NCBI GenBank assembly: GCA_024274785.1
Contig: JAJSAM010000026.1
Span: 111,048 to 175,047 of the forward strand
DNA: 64,000 nucleotides
Reading direction: 5' to 3'
Origin: Planctomycetota bacterium
GTDB taxonomy: Bacteria > Planctomycetota > JAJSAM01
The number at the start of each line of letters is the position of its first letter. Within the stretch, counting starts at the first letter, position 1. Made by a program: the position numbers and the translations under genes. Below are positions 11,321 to 19,877 of the stretch, piece after piece. Under the pieces are notes generated by a model that had not been told where the DNA came from, did no database searches, and saw only the letters and a list, made by a program, of their open reading frames with translations.

Positions 11321-12487
11321 CTAAAGCGGGACATTCTCCGAAATCACCATCAGGAAGTTCTCATGCTCGTTGAACGGGCCGAGTTCCACCTTCACGTTTC
11401 CGCACTTCTCGAGGAAACCCTTGATCATCGCGTGGTCGGTCAGTTCGAGTTTCCCGTGAACCTTGCCTTTCGCCAGTTCCACCGCGGCTTCGATCATGAC
11501 GATGTGCATGGAGACCTTCCAGGTGCCGAAGCGGCCGGCCTGGCCCTTCTCCGCGATCTTCTTGCCGATCTGCTCGCGGATCTTCGCCATGTCGCCGGCG
11601 ATCTCTTCGTCGATGCTGATGCCGAGCGCGCCCGGGTAGCCGTGCGTCGGGCTGGGGCAGCACTGTTCCACGAAGATGGCGCCGCCGTCGAGGGAGGCCC
11701 GGATCAACGGCTCCTGCATGGCGCAGTTCGTGGAGAAGAAGGCGGTGTCCTTGCCGTACTCGGTGATCAGCCGCGGCACGTCTTCCAGGATGAACTTCTG
11801 AGCGCCGGCGATACCCTGGTCACCGGTGGGGTCGGGGGCGTTGGCGTCGACGAACTCTATGCCGTTTCGCTTGCAGAGGTCCCGCATGATGTCGCGGCGC
11901 CGGGAGAGGATCTCCATCGACATGTGGCGGGGGAAGGTGTAGTGCACGAAGGTCTTCGCGCCCATCTCCTTCGCTTGCTCGATAATCGTCTTGCCGCGCA
12001 TCAGGTCGTCGGTCTGCAGGACGAGGTCCGCGTTCTTCGCGATCTGCTCCGGGTCCTCCTGCGGGGCGACGAGGATGAAGATCAGGTCGTCCCGTTCGCG
12101 TCGGGCCTTCTTGATGGCCGGCAGGGTGCCCGGCACCGCCTGGGCGATGATGATCGCCTTCACCTCGGGATCGCGGGCCATCTCCATCAGTTGCGTGACC
12201 GTCGTCTCCTGCTCGGTCATGAAGTTGTCGGGGTAGGTCTTGTGGATGATGTTCTCGGTGCCGTAGCGGGCGATGACGCGCTCCGCCCCGCGGTACTCGT
12301 CCTCCCCTTGCGAGACCGTGCCGGTGAGGATGCCGATCTTGAAGTCGAGGTCTCCGACGTCGATGGTCTTTGCGGTCACCGGCGGATACTCGGGGATGAC
12401 TACGTCGCCGCCGCCGGAGGGCGCCGGACCGCAGGCGAGGAAGAGGGACGTGATGATGAGCAGCGGGAGGATCGTCTTGAAGTTCAT
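11321..12487 (-). CDS. ABC transporter substrate-binding lipoprotein, DUF3798-like
   Basis: The 388-residue product has a lipoprotein signal ending in the lipobox LFLAC and then a periplasmic two-lobe binding fold starting DFKIGILTGTVSQGEDEYRG. The overall pattern, including FVHYTFPRHMS and a Cys-Cys pair in IFVEQCCPSPTHGYPG, matches what is known as the DUF3798 family. It would capture a small solute and hand it to the two permeases encoded just upstream on the same strand. The ligand cannot be read from sequence. It is separated from the permease genes by 270 bases holding a stem-loop, a repeat and its own apparent promoter, so it can probably be expressed at a different level. Confidence 0.8.
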   Translation of the reverse strand: MNFKTILPLLIITSLFLACGPAPSGGGDVVIPEYPPVTAKTIDVGDLDFKIGILTGTVSQGEDEYRGAERVIARYGTENIIHKTYPDNFMTEQETTVTQLMEMARDPEVKAIIIAQAVPGTLPAIKKARRERDDLIFILVAPQEDPEQIAKNADLVLQTDDLMRGKTIIEQAKEMGAKTFVHYTFPRHMSMEILSRRRDIMRDLCKRNGIEFVDANAPDPTGDQGIAGAQKFILEDVPRLITEYGKDTAFFSTNCAMQEPLIRASLDGGAIFVEQCCPSPTHGYPGALGISIDEEIAGDMAKIREQIGKKIAEKGQAGRFGTWKVSMHIVMIEAAVELAKGKVHGKLELTDHAMIKGFLEKCGNVKVELGPFNEHENFLMVISENVPL

Positions 12488-12493
12488 CCCGGC

Positions 12494-12522
12494 ATTATAG
12501 GTGTCCCGGGAATTCGGGACAC
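12494..12522 (-). promoter_or_regulatory. TATAAT box with operator-like palindrome before the binding-protein gene
   Basis: On the minus strand a perfect TATAAT (12494-12499) stands 6 bases before the ATG at 12487. The -35 zone is occupied by an inverted repeat with perfect 8-base arms, GTGTCCCG and CGGGACAC (12501-12508, 12515-12522), and there is no good TTGACA. This suggests a regulated promoter that needs a protein bound at the palindrome. Transcription would begin at or next to the start codon, giving a leaderless message. Confidence 0.5.
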
Positions 12523-12539
12523 TAACCCGCGACCGCCGG

Positions 12540-12701
12540 GGGCTCGTCCGGAAAGAACTGCTGCATTCGAGGGCCGCCGCATTCCGCTACGCTTTGTTGC
12601 TCGTCGGTGGAAGCCAGTGGGGTTGTGCCCTCCTCGCGCCTTGCAATATCGGACCAGGCCGCGCTCTGGTGCAACGGTCGCACTGATTTCCAGACGAGCC
12701 C
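12540..12701 (+). repeat. Long-hairpin intergenic repeat, copy 3 (type A ends)
   Basis: This 162-bp copy starts GGGCTCGTCCGGAAA and ends TTTCCAGACGAGCCC. Its apical core GTTGCTCGTCGGTGGAAGCC is at 12596-12615. It is more diverged than the copy at 17974 but its outer arms still pair. It lies between the second permease gene and the binding-protein gene of the ABC system. Confidence 0.85.
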
Positions 12702-12708
12702 TGGCAGG

Positions 12709-12753
12709 CCGTCGGGAAAACGCGAGCTTAAGGCGGTCCCGTCCTCCCGACGG
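12709..12753 (-). terminator. Inverted repeat after the second permease gene
   Basis: Nine-base arms CCGTCGGGA (12709-12717) and TCCCGACGG (12745-12753) begin 4 bases beyond the stop of the permease gene on the minus strand. This would separate the permease/ATPase message from the binding-protein gene downstream. No T-run is present. Confidence 0.4.
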
Positions 12754-12757
12754 GCTG

Positions 12758-13903
12758 CTAGCTCGCGCGTGCGGCCGATCGGCTGCGCCAGGCGTGGATG
12801 GCGAGCGTCGTTCCGATGATGGCGTAGAGGAAGAACTCCCGGAGGTATTCCCCGATCTGCGGGGAGTTCAGCAGCTTCGGATTCTGCGCCGCCACGGAGA
12901 TGATCGAGAACAGGGCGTGGAAGAGGAGCGTGCCGAAAATCGCGTTCCAGATGGTGACGCGGGTCACCGTGGCGCCGCCCACCAGCAGCGCGGCAATCGC
13001 GTAGAAGCCCACCTGCTCGTGGGACTGGAACGTGTTCATCACTGTCATGTTCTGCAGGAAGATGATCTGGCCGATGCCGGCGAGGACCATCGACAGGATG
13101 ATGGCGATGATCCGGCATCGGTTCACCTTGATGCCGGCCACCTCCGCCACCCCCGGGTCCTGGCCCACCGCCCGGAGATCCTGCCCCAGTTTCGTTCGAA
13201 AGAGCAGCCAGATCAGCACGCAAAGGGCGACGTTCACGAGCAGCGTCAGCATCGGAATCTCGCCCCAGCGGGTCACCTTCACATACGATCCGTCCGCCTG
13301 GACCTTCGCCCCGGGAGTGCCCTCCTGAACCACCGCGGACGTCCTCAGCGGAATGGTCATCACATCGTCGAGACCACGCTCCACCGAGGTCAGATTGATG
13401 GTCACCCGAAGTCCCATGCCCTGCGGCAGGAGAAGATCCTTCGCGTGGTAGGGAATCACCGGCCCCGCCAGGATCAGGAACAGGAGCTGGTAGATGCCAT
13501 TCGCGAAGAAACCGAGGATGATCCCGGTGATCATCTCCCGGCCGCGGGTGCGATTGAACAGCAGCCCGGTGAGCCAGCCGAGCAGCATCGCGATGGGGAT
13601 GGAGCAGATCACCGCCACCGAGATCCCGCCGAGACCGGGGACCTTGGCGTTCTGGACGGTCATCAGGCCGATCTGGCCGGCCATGGCGCCGAGCACGATG
13701 CCGAAGTTGAGCCCGAGGCCCGCCACGATGGGGATGACGAGTGAGAGCACCAGGAAGAGGTTTCGGAAAAACCGCTCCAGGACATCGGTGGAGATGCGGG
13801 AGAGGTTCATGTCGGCGACGGTGATGGCGGCGGTGCAGACCACCACGAAGAGGATCGGCACGGCGTAGCGACTGAGGAGTCTGATCACTGCCCTCGCCAT
13901 CAT
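12758..13903 (-). CDS. ABC transporter permease, nucleoside/sugar type (second subunit)
   Basis: The 381-residue inner-membrane protein has about nine or ten hydrophobic segments. It contains the BPD_transp_2 family pattern, with LNFGIVLGAMAGQIGLM in the first third and AVGQDPGVAEVAGI near residue 260, which is the EAA-like loop that docks to the ATPase. The start at 13903 overlaps the stop of the first permease (ATGA) and gives MMARAVIRLL. Together with the neighbour it forms the heteromeric channel of the importer. Confidence 0.85.
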   Translation of the reverse strand: MMARAVIRLLSRYAVPILFVVVCTAAITVADMNLSRISTDVLERFFRNLFLVLSLVIPIVAGLGLNFGIVLGAMAGQIGLMTVQNAKVPGLGGISVAVICSIPIAMLLGWLTGLLFNRTRGREMITGIILGFFANGIYQLLFLILAGPVIPYHAKDLLLPQGMGLRVTINLTSVERGLDDVMTIPLRTSAVVQEGTPGAKVQADGSYVKVTRWGEIPMLTLLVNVALCVLIWLLFRTKLGQDLRAVGQDPGVAEVAGIKVNRCRIIAIILSMVLAGIGQIIFLQNMTVMNTFQSHEQVGFYAIAALLVGGATVTRVTIWNAIFGTLLFHALFSIISVAAQNPKLLNSPQIGEYLREFFLYAIIGTTLAIHAWRSRSAARAS

Positions 13904-15099
13904 CGGCTCCCTCTCGATGCTCGGGACAGGGCGTAGAGGATCACGCCGTTCTGAATCACCAGGCGCGCAATTTCCGGCAGGTTGGCGAGCCCCTCCCGGT
14001 AGGGGGAGTTCTGGACCAGGCTGTTCACGGTGGGGAGGGAGGTGGTCAGGAGCGACTGGAAGAGGAGTGTTCCGATGATCACGTGCATGACCCCGGCGCG
14101 CCGGAGCGAGGCGCCGCCGAGCAGGATCGAAGCCACCGCCGGAAAGGCCATCCAGAGCGCGGCCTTGTAGAGCTGGTAGAACCCGTAGGATTGTGAGTAG
14201 ACGATGATGCCGGAAGCCGCCAGCATTGTGGAGATGACGATGGACCACCGCCGCATCCGCGCGACCGGGATGCCGATGGAGCGGGCGTATTCGGGGTTCT
14301 CACCGGCGGCGGAGAGTGCGGTGCCGAGCCGGGTCTTCAGGAACACCGCCATCAATCCGCAGGCTCCGAGCCAGAACAGCATCAGGCCGGTGGGGAGGTA
14401 GAATCCACCGGATCGGGTAAACGCCGGCGCGTTGCCCTGCGGATCGAGTGCGCCGGGGGCGAAGCTGCCGAAACTCACCTCACCCCAGCTGTCGAGGATC
14501 CACTTGTAGTAGTCCTGCAGGACGATCGTGTTCCGCACCCCATCACCGCCGATGGGCCAGATCAGCTCCGGGGAGGTGAGCGGGGCCTTCAGCCAGAGCA
14601 CGCACATGCCGGCCACCGCGCCGAAGCCGACGTAGATGCCGACCATCATCTCCTGGCCCCGCACCTTCTCGAGCAGCCAGCCGAAGCCGAGACCCAACAG
14701 TGCCGAAAGGGGCAGCGCCACCGCGTGGGCGATCAGGAAACCGCTCCCGCCGCGTGAGAGTGACTCGACCCCGGAGAGCCAGGAGAGTCCGAAGGGGTTG
14801 GCCGCCGCGAGTTCCAGGGAGAAGATGCCGCCGACGAGTCCGCAGACGATCCCGAGGGGGATGCCGAAGTTCAGTCCGCTTCCGGCGCGGATGGGCAGCA
14901 CCAGAGCGAGGACCAGAAGTCCGTTCATGCCGCTGCGCACCAGGCAGTCACCGAGCAACGTGCCGAGGTCGTTGTCGGTGAAGATGCCGGCAATGAACCA
15001 GATCAGCAGGAGGAAGCCGACAATGATCCACCGGGCGAGACCGAAGGAGCGCACGCCGTCCTTCGCCCGCTCGAGCATTACGGCCAGGTGATCGCTCAC
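13900..15099 (-). CDS. ABC transporter permease, nucleoside/sugar type (first subunit)
   Basis: The 399-residue inner-membrane protein resembles the second permease: several membrane segments, a GSGLNFGIPLGIVCGLVGG stretch early in the sequence and an ATPase-docking loop AAGENPEYARSIGIP near residue 270. The two permeases are evidently ancient duplicates. It overlaps the ATPase gene by 4 bases upstream and the second permease by 4 bases downstream, so all three are translated as a coupled set. Confidence 0.85.
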   Translation of the reverse strand: MSDHLAVMLERAKDGVRSFGLARWIIVGFLLLIWFIAGIFTDNDLGTLLGDCLVRSGMNGLLVLALVLPIRAGSGLNFGIPLGIVCGLVGGIFSLELAAANPFGLSWLSGVESLSRGGSGFLIAHAVALPLSALLGLGFGWLLEKVRGQEMMVGIYVGFGAVAGMCVLWLKAPLTSPELIWPIGGDGVRNTIVLQDYYKWILDSWGEVSFGSFAPGALDPQGNAPAFTRSGGFYLPTGLMLFWLGACGLMAVFLKTRLGTALSAAGENPEYARSIGIPVARMRRWSIVISTMLAASGIIVYSQSYGFYQLYKAALWMAFPAVASILLGGASLRRAGVMHVIIGTLLFQSLLTTSLPTVNSLVQNSPYREGLANLPEIARLVIQNGVILYALSRASRGSR

Positions 15100-16685
15100 A
15101 GGGTCCCTCCACTCATGAGCAGGCCGTACTGCACGTCGGGATCATCCGGGGTGAGGATCCCGGCGATGCGGCCTTCACTGATGATGGCGACGCGGTGGCA
15201 GAGGGAGCGGAGTTCTCCGAGTTCGCTGGAGGTCATCAGGATCGTGAGCCCGTGCTCCCGGTTCAACTTCCGCAGGCGGTCGAGGATCAGCTCCTTCGCG
15301 CCGACATCGATCCCGCGCGTGGGCTCGGAGACCAGGAGCAGGCGCGGCTCAAGCACCAGTGCCCGCGCCAGGCAGACCTTCTGCTGATTGCCCCCGGACA
15401 GCCGGCGGACGACCTGGGTCGGGCCGGTAGTGCGGATGTCGAGATCGGCGATGGCTTCCTTCGCATGGCGCCGCACGCCACCCCGGTCGACGGGGGCGAA
15501 CGGGCCGAGGAAGGGTGCCCGGAGAAAACGCCCGTGGATCTCGATGGCCGGGATGGCGATGTTCATCTCCACGGATTCGTCGAGGAGCAGGCCGACCCCG
15601 CGGCGATCCTCGGACACGAAGGCCAGGCCCCGGCCGAGGGCATCCTTCGGGGAGTTGAGCCGGAGCTCCTCCCCGGCAACCGCCACCCGTCCGGTTGCCG
15701 GGGCGAGGCCCATGATCCCGTTGGCGATCCCGATCTTCCCCTGTCCGGCCAGCCCCCCGATACCGAGAATTTCGCCCTTCTCGACCGTGAAGTCGACGCC
15801 GCGAACCTCCTCGCCGGGCATCTCGACCCGAAGATCCTCGACGATGAGGATCGGCTCGTGATCGGCAGAGGGAGCATGGCCTGCCCCGGTCCTCGCCTCG
15901 GTCGAGACATCCCGCCCGACCATGCGTTCGGCGATCTCCGGGATGCTGGTCTCGTCCTTTCGTGAGCACGAAACCAGTTCGCCGTCCCGGAGGATGGTCA
16001 CCGTGTCGGCGGCGCTCATGACCTCGTCCAGGCGGTGGGTGATGAACAGGATGGCGATCCCGCGATCCGCGAGGTCCCGCATCACGCCAAGCAGCGTCTC
16101 CGCCTCGGATTCCGTCAGCACCGCGGTGGGCTCGTCGAAGACCAGTACCCTGACGTCGCCCTTGTCCACCTCGCGGGCGATCTCGACGAACTGCATGTGA
16201 CCCACCGGCAGGTCGGCGACCAGGGCGCGCTCACTGACCTCGAGCTTGATCCGCGCGAGGGATTCGCGGCTCTCTCGCCGCATGCGCGCGATGTCGAGGA
16301 GATCGAGGCTCCGGCCGAGGACGCGGCGAACCGGCAGGCCGAGGAGCGGTTCCCGGTTCAGCTTGATGTTTTCGTGGACTTCGAAACCGGGGATGAGCAT
16401 GAACTCCTGATGGACCATGCCGATGCCGAGTTTCATCGCCTCCTTTGGCGACCGGATCGACACCGGTTTCCCCTCGAGCAGGACCTCGCCGCTGAAGCCC
16501 CCCGTTTCCCGGATCACCGGCATTCCGAAGAGAACGTTCATGAGAGTGCTCTTACCGGCGCCGTTTTCGCCGAGGAGCGCGTGGATCTCGCCCGCATGAA
16601 GAGAGAGTTCGACCCCCTTCAGGACGCGCGTCCCGAAGTAGGCTTTTTCGATCTTGCGGAGTTCAAGTACGGGGCTGGTCGGCAT
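15096..16685 (-). CDS. ABC transporter ATP-binding protein with two ATPase domains
   Basis: The 529-residue cytoplasmic ATPase has two ABC domains in tandem, as in sugar and nucleoside importers. Domain 1 has Walker A GENGAGKS near residue 38 and Walker B VLVFDEPTAVL, with a changed signature LPVGHMQ. Domain 2 has a degenerate Walker A (GLAGQGKIG) but a clean signature LSGGNQQK and Walker B LLLVSEPTRGID, the usual asymmetry of this family. The start at 16685 gives MPTSPVLELRKI and has GGGAG upstream. It is the first gene of the importer unit. Confidence 0.9.
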   Translation of the reverse strand: MPTSPVLELRKIEKAYFGTRVLKGVELSLHAGEIHALLGENGAGKSTLMNVLFGMPVIRETGGFSGEVLLEGKPVSIRSPKEAMKLGIGMVHQEFMLIPGFEVHENIKLNREPLLGLPVRRVLGRSLDLLDIARMRRESRESLARIKLEVSERALVADLPVGHMQFVEIAREVDKGDVRVLVFDEPTAVLTESEAETLLGVMRDLADRGIAILFITHRLDEVMSAADTVTILRDGELVSCSRKDETSIPEIAERMVGRDVSTEARTGAGHAPSADHEPILIVEDLRVEMPGEEVRGVDFTVEKGEILGIGGLAGQGKIGIANGIMGLAPATGRVAVAGEELRLNSPKDALGRGLAFVSEDRRGVGLLLDESVEMNIAIPAIEIHGRFLRAPFLGPFAPVDRGGVRRHAKEAIADLDIRTTGPTQVVRRLSGGNQQKVCLARALVLEPRLLLVSEPTRGIDVGAKELILDRLRKLNREHGLTILMTSSELGELRSLCHRVAIISEGRIAGILTPDDPDVQYGLLMSGGTL

Positions 16686-16732
16686 CGGTACTCCCGGAGA
16701 GCGGGGGATTGTACCGGAGGAGGTGCGGCGGG

Positions 16733-16762
16733 AGCGCATGGAAGCGCATGGAAGCGCATGGA
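16733..16762. repeat. Three 10-base tandem repeats in a divergent promoter region
   Basis: The unit AGCGCATGGA occurs three times in a row between the ABC ATPase gene (minus) and a lipoprotein gene (plus). The period is one helical turn, so it could present repeated protein sites on one face of the DNA, but it may also be a chance slippage product. Confidence 0.7.
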
Positions 16763-16832
16763 AGCGGCGCTCCGCCATAAATGGGTTGGCCTTGCGGTCG
16801 ATCGCGGGTATGACCTGCTGCGGAGGTAGACC

Positions 16833-17300
16833 ATGATGCGTTTCATCCCGTTCCTGCTCCTGGTTCCGCTTTGCTCCCTGTTCGCCGGTTGCGAAATGCC
16901 GGAGGAGAACCGGCCGTCCGTCGAGAACATGACCCCCGGCGATGAACTCGTCGTTCCGGGCAAGGAAGTGATCTGGGTGGTCACCCTGAAGGAACTGGAG
17001 GAGGGGGGCTACCGGATCCTCGAGGACAAGACCCTCGAGTCCACCGGCGACTTCGAAACCCGTTGGCAGAATTTCCCGGCGCCGTTCCGATTCGAGGGGC
17101 GTCGCGTGAAGATCATCGGCCGGGTGGAGGACGTGGAGGGCAAGCCCGGCTACAGTCGCGTGAGAATGGCGGCCTGGGTCCAGCGGAACGCGGACATGAA
17201 GGACCCCATGAATCTGGGCGGCGCCATCTGGCAGGACGTCGAACCGGACAGCGGCATCGTGGAGACCCTGCTCTACCGGATCGATTCCCACTTCCAGTGA
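16833..17300 (+). CDS. Small lipoprotein of unknown function
   Basis: The 155-residue product has a short signal peptide ending in the lipobox LFAGC at Cys20. The mature part is a compact beta-rich domain with a FRFEGRRVKIIGRVEDVEG core, which resembles an OB-like or nucleic-acid/ligand-binding strand order but matches no family I can name. A GGAGG site precedes the ATG. Its TGA overlaps the GTG start of the DNA glycosylase gene, so the two are co-translated although their functions look unrelated. Confidence 0.7.
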   Translation: MMRFIPFLLLVPLCSLFAGCEMPEENRPSVENMTPGDELVVPGKEVIWVVTLKELEEGGYRILEDKTLESTGDFETRWQNFPAPFRFEGRRVKIIGRVEDVEGKPGYSRVRMAAWVQRNADMKDPMNLGGAIWQDVEPDSGIVETLLYRIDSHFQ

Positions 17301-17974
17301 GCCCCGGCCGGACCGACCGGGACATTCCGGGGGCGGTTCACGCCGCTCTGCTCTCGCACTTCGGGCCGCTGCACTGGTGGCCCGGGGAATCCCCCTTCGA
17401 GATCGCGCTCGGGGCGATTCTCACCCAGAACACTTCCTGGAGCCGGGTCGAGATCGCCATGGACGGTATCAGGGAGAAGGGGCTGCTCGACGCCCACGCG
17501 CTGCACGCTCTCTCCGACGACGAACTCGCGGAACTGATTCGCCCCTCCGGCACCTTTCGCATCAAGGCCGGGTATGTGAGGACCTTCCTCTCCTGGCTGG
17601 TCGGTTCCCATGAGGGCGATCTCCCGGCCGCGCTCGCGGGAGACACCGCAAAAAAGCGCGAGGAACTGCTGGCCCTGCGGGGCATCGGCCGCGAGACGGC
17701 GGACTCGATCCTGCTCTACGCCGGCGGACACCCGGTTTTCGTGGTGGACGCCTACACCCGCCGGATCTTCTCTCGCCACGGCTTTGTCGCAAGGGGCGCC
17801 CCCTACGATCACATCCGGACGTGGTTCGAAGATCGCCTCCCCGCCGCCCCGGAGGTCCTGAACGAATTGCATGCCCAGATCGTCAGCGTGGGCAAGGACT
17901 TCTGCCGTCCCCGGAACCCGCGCTGTGAAACCTGCCCCCTGCGCGTGCTGGGAGAGCCCGACCTTCGACGCTGA
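17297..17974 (+). CDS. HhH-GPD DNA glycosylase, MagIII-like (COG2231)
   Basis: This base-excision repair enzyme belongs to the endonuclease III superfamily. The 225-residue protein opens with the HWWPGESPFEIALGAILTQN segment typical of the 3-methyladenine glycosylase III branch. The helix-hairpin-helix is LRGIGRETADSI (128-139) and the catalytic Asp is 151 in VVDAYTRR. The lyase lysine of EndoIII is replaced by Glu133, indicating a glycosylase without strand cleavage. Only three cluster cysteines (203, 210, 213) are present; the fourth is missing. The GTG start at 17297 is used because it overlaps the preceding stop. The stop codon touches repeat copy 4. Confidence 0.85.
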   Translation: MSPGRTDRDIPGAVHAALLSHFGPLHWWPGESPFEIALGAILTQNTSWSRVEIAMDGIREKGLLDAHALHALSDDELAELIRPSGTFRIKAGYVRTFLSWLVGSHEGDLPAALAGDTAKKREELLALRGIGRETADSILLYAGGHPVFVVDAYTRRIFSRHGFVARGAPYDHIRTWFEDRLPAAPEVLNELHAQIVSVGKDFCRPRNPRCETCPLRVLGEPDLRR

Positions 17975-18138
17975 GGGCCCATCTGGAAACAACTGCTGCA
18001 TTCGAGGGCCGCTGCATCCCGCTACGCTTTGTTGCTCGTCGGTTGAAACCAGCAAGGTTGCGCCCTCCTCGCGCCTTGCTTTCTCGGGCGCAGCGGCGCT
18101 CTCGGTGCAACGGGCGCACTTATTTCCAGACGAGCCCT
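17974..18138 (+). repeat. Long-hairpin intergenic repeat, copy 4 (best type A copy)
   Basis: This 165-bp copy begins on the last base of the preceding stop codon. Its ends are AGGGCCCATCTGGAAA and TTTCCAGACGAGCCCT. Inner blocks CGAGGGCCGCTGCATCCCG and CGGGCGCAGCGGCGCTC also pair. The apical core GTTGCTCGTCGGTTGAAACC (18031-18050) is followed by a small AGCAAGG/CCTTGCT hairpin. Confidence 0.9.
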
Positions 18139-18226
18139 GACGTTCGCGGCGGGCGTCCGCGGACTCGGTCACACTTTGGCTTCACCCGTAGCCCTGCGCC
18201 GGTCGATACGGAAGCGGAGGTCTTCC

Positions 18227-19648
18227 ATGAAGAGAATCTGCCTGCTCGCCATCCTGGCCGCGTTGCTGCCCGGAGTGAATGCCGATGCGCTCGAGTACCG
18301 GGATGCGCGTCACACCACCGGTATCTACCTGAGCATCGAGGGCCGGATGCAAAGCGTGTTCGGAGACTTTGTCGCCCTCAAGTTCGTCGAGGGGGAGGCC
18401 CGGGAAGTGCCTTTCATCCTGACCTCGGACCTGGAGTTCTGGGTCGAAGGCCAGCGGGTTTCCGCCGGCAAGAAGAACTGGACCTTCGAGGTCGATGCGG
18501 AGGGGGGATGGACCATCGGCGAGAAGAACGCTGAAAACCCGGTGTCGCGATTTCGAATTGCGCATGGGGAGTCGAAGCTGCCCGCACCCTGCCTCACGGC
18601 GAGCTTCCATCTCGACCCGAAGGCCAATGCGGTGGTCCTGCGTCTCTCCTACGGACGGCAGGTCGGGCACCTCGAGTTCAGCTTCGAGCGCGGATACGTC
18701 GGGGCGGCCACGTCTCTGGCGAGCATGGACATGGTCAAGGGCCGCCAGGAACTGTTGCGTCTCCGCAGGATCGCGGGCCTGCTCCAGGCGGAACAGGCCA
18801 AGCGTCCGGCCTGGAGCGGCATCCTCACGGATCTGGGGGCCGCGATGATCGAGACGGGTGACGATGTCAGCCTTTCCGCCCTGACGTTCAGCGAAGGCGA
18901 GGAGAACATCAGTCTGACCATCACCGCCCAGGCCGAAGGCGGTCAGGATGCGGCGGATCGGATCGCGGCGGCGCTTCGGCAGGGGAATACTCCCCGGATC
19001 TTCTCGGAAGTCAGCCGCCCGGTTGCCCGCCGATCCAGGGGGGCTGAGACCTGGGACTGCGAGATTGTCGCGACCGCGCCACTCGCGAAATGGAACTCTC
19101 CGGCGAAGATCGACGAGCTCTCCGATGGCCGGGACCCGGCTGCGTTGGCACTCGAACTGCTGCTCCTCGAGTCGCGCTTGAGCGAGGCCACGGCCGCCTC
19201 ACCCCTCGGAGTGGCCGATGTCCAGCCCCGGTTGCTCGCCGCCAAGAGGGCCGCGGGAGTCATGCTGGCTCAGTTCACGGCATCCCCCCGGAAGGAGGAT
19301 CGTGGATTGGTTCGCTTCCCGGTTCATTTCCGGGTGTCCGGTCCGGGAGAGGCGATCATCTCCTTCATCCGGAATCTGGAGGACTGTGGGGCTCCGCTGA
19401 CCATCGTCCCCGAGAAGCTGACGGCCGGGCAGTACTCCTGCGAGTTGGACATGACGATCATCTTCTATGACTACATCACCCTGGCCAATCGCGAGCCGGC
19501 GCTGAACGGGGTCATCGCTCCCCTGAAGCTGAAGCCCGGTTTCGGGGATAAGGTGGACCTCTACCTGCACGGTCTCGGTGCGGGGCCGATAAATCACTTC
19601 GTCCCGCCCGGCTGGAAACGCGACCCATTCGTACTGTCCGGTGAGTGA
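18227..19648 (+). CDS. Exported protein of unknown function, possible pilus-assembly-like domain
   Basis: The 473-residue product starts with a signal peptide (MKRICLLAILAALLPG, cleavage near residue 20). GGAGG lies 6 bases before the ATG. The C-terminal third (about residues 365-415), with VHFRVSGPGEAIISFIRNLE and later ELDMTIIFYDY, resembles the ferredoxin-like fold of PilO/GspM secretion proteins, but the similarity is weak and no pilus gene is nearby. The N-terminal part (about 25-160) looks like a beta-rich domain. The function is unknown. Confidence 0.7.
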   Translation: MKRICLLAILAALLPGVNADALEYRDARHTTGIYLSIEGRMQSVFGDFVALKFVEGEAREVPFILTSDLEFWVEGQRVSAGKKNWTFEVDAEGGWTIGEKNAENPVSRFRIAHGESKLPAPCLTASFHLDPKANAVVLRLSYGRQVGHLEFSFERGYVGAATSLASMDMVKGRQELLRLRRIAGLLQAEQAKRPAWSGILTDLGAAMIETGDDVSLSALTFSEGEENISLTITAQAEGGQDAADRIAAALRQGNTPRIFSEVSRPVARRSRGAETWDCEIVATAPLAKWNSPAKIDELSDGRDPAALALELLLLESRLSEATAASPLGVADVQPRLLAAKRAAGVMLAQFTASPRKEDRGLVRFPVHFRVSGPGEAIISFIRNLEDCGAPLTIVPEKLTAGQYSCELDMTIIFYDYITLANREPALNGVIAPLKLKPGFGDKVDLYLHGLGAGPINHFVPPGWKRDPFVLSGE

Positions 19649-19688
19649 TTGACCGACGGCCCGTCCGGCCAGTAGTCTCGTCCCGGTC

Positions 19689-19877
19689 ATGGATGAGGCT
19701 GCACTGAGAGACCGTCTCGCCGAACTTACCGGGCATCCCGCGCCCGGTCACCCCGGGATTCCGACGGGCACCACCTTGTTCATGAACATCCGGAGGGAAC
19801 CAGTGCTCCTCCTCGAGGGATGTCGCTACGATATCGGGGGGGACTTCGGCCGGGGCGGTACGGGAGTCCATGGATGA
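19689..19877 (+). CDS. Possible 62-residue protein coupled to the sensor kinase
   Basis: A frame of 62 codons begins ATG at 19689 and its TGA overlaps the kinase ATG at 19874 in the ATGA arrangement used for coupling throughout this window. The sequence, with TGTTLFMNIRREPVLLLEG in the middle, reads as protein but matches no family I know. No strong ribosome site is seen. It could be a small real partner of the kinase or an upstream leader frame. Confidence 0.4.
   Translation: MDEAALRDRLAELTGHPAPGHPGIPTGTTLFMNIRREPVLLLEGCRYDIGGDFGRGGTGVHG

Noticed and set aside
10370..13744. A plus-strand open frame of over 1100 codons across the amidase and ABC genes
   Set aside because: It runs antisense to the binding protein and permease genes and shows no domain. 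It is the complement of high-GC coding sequence.
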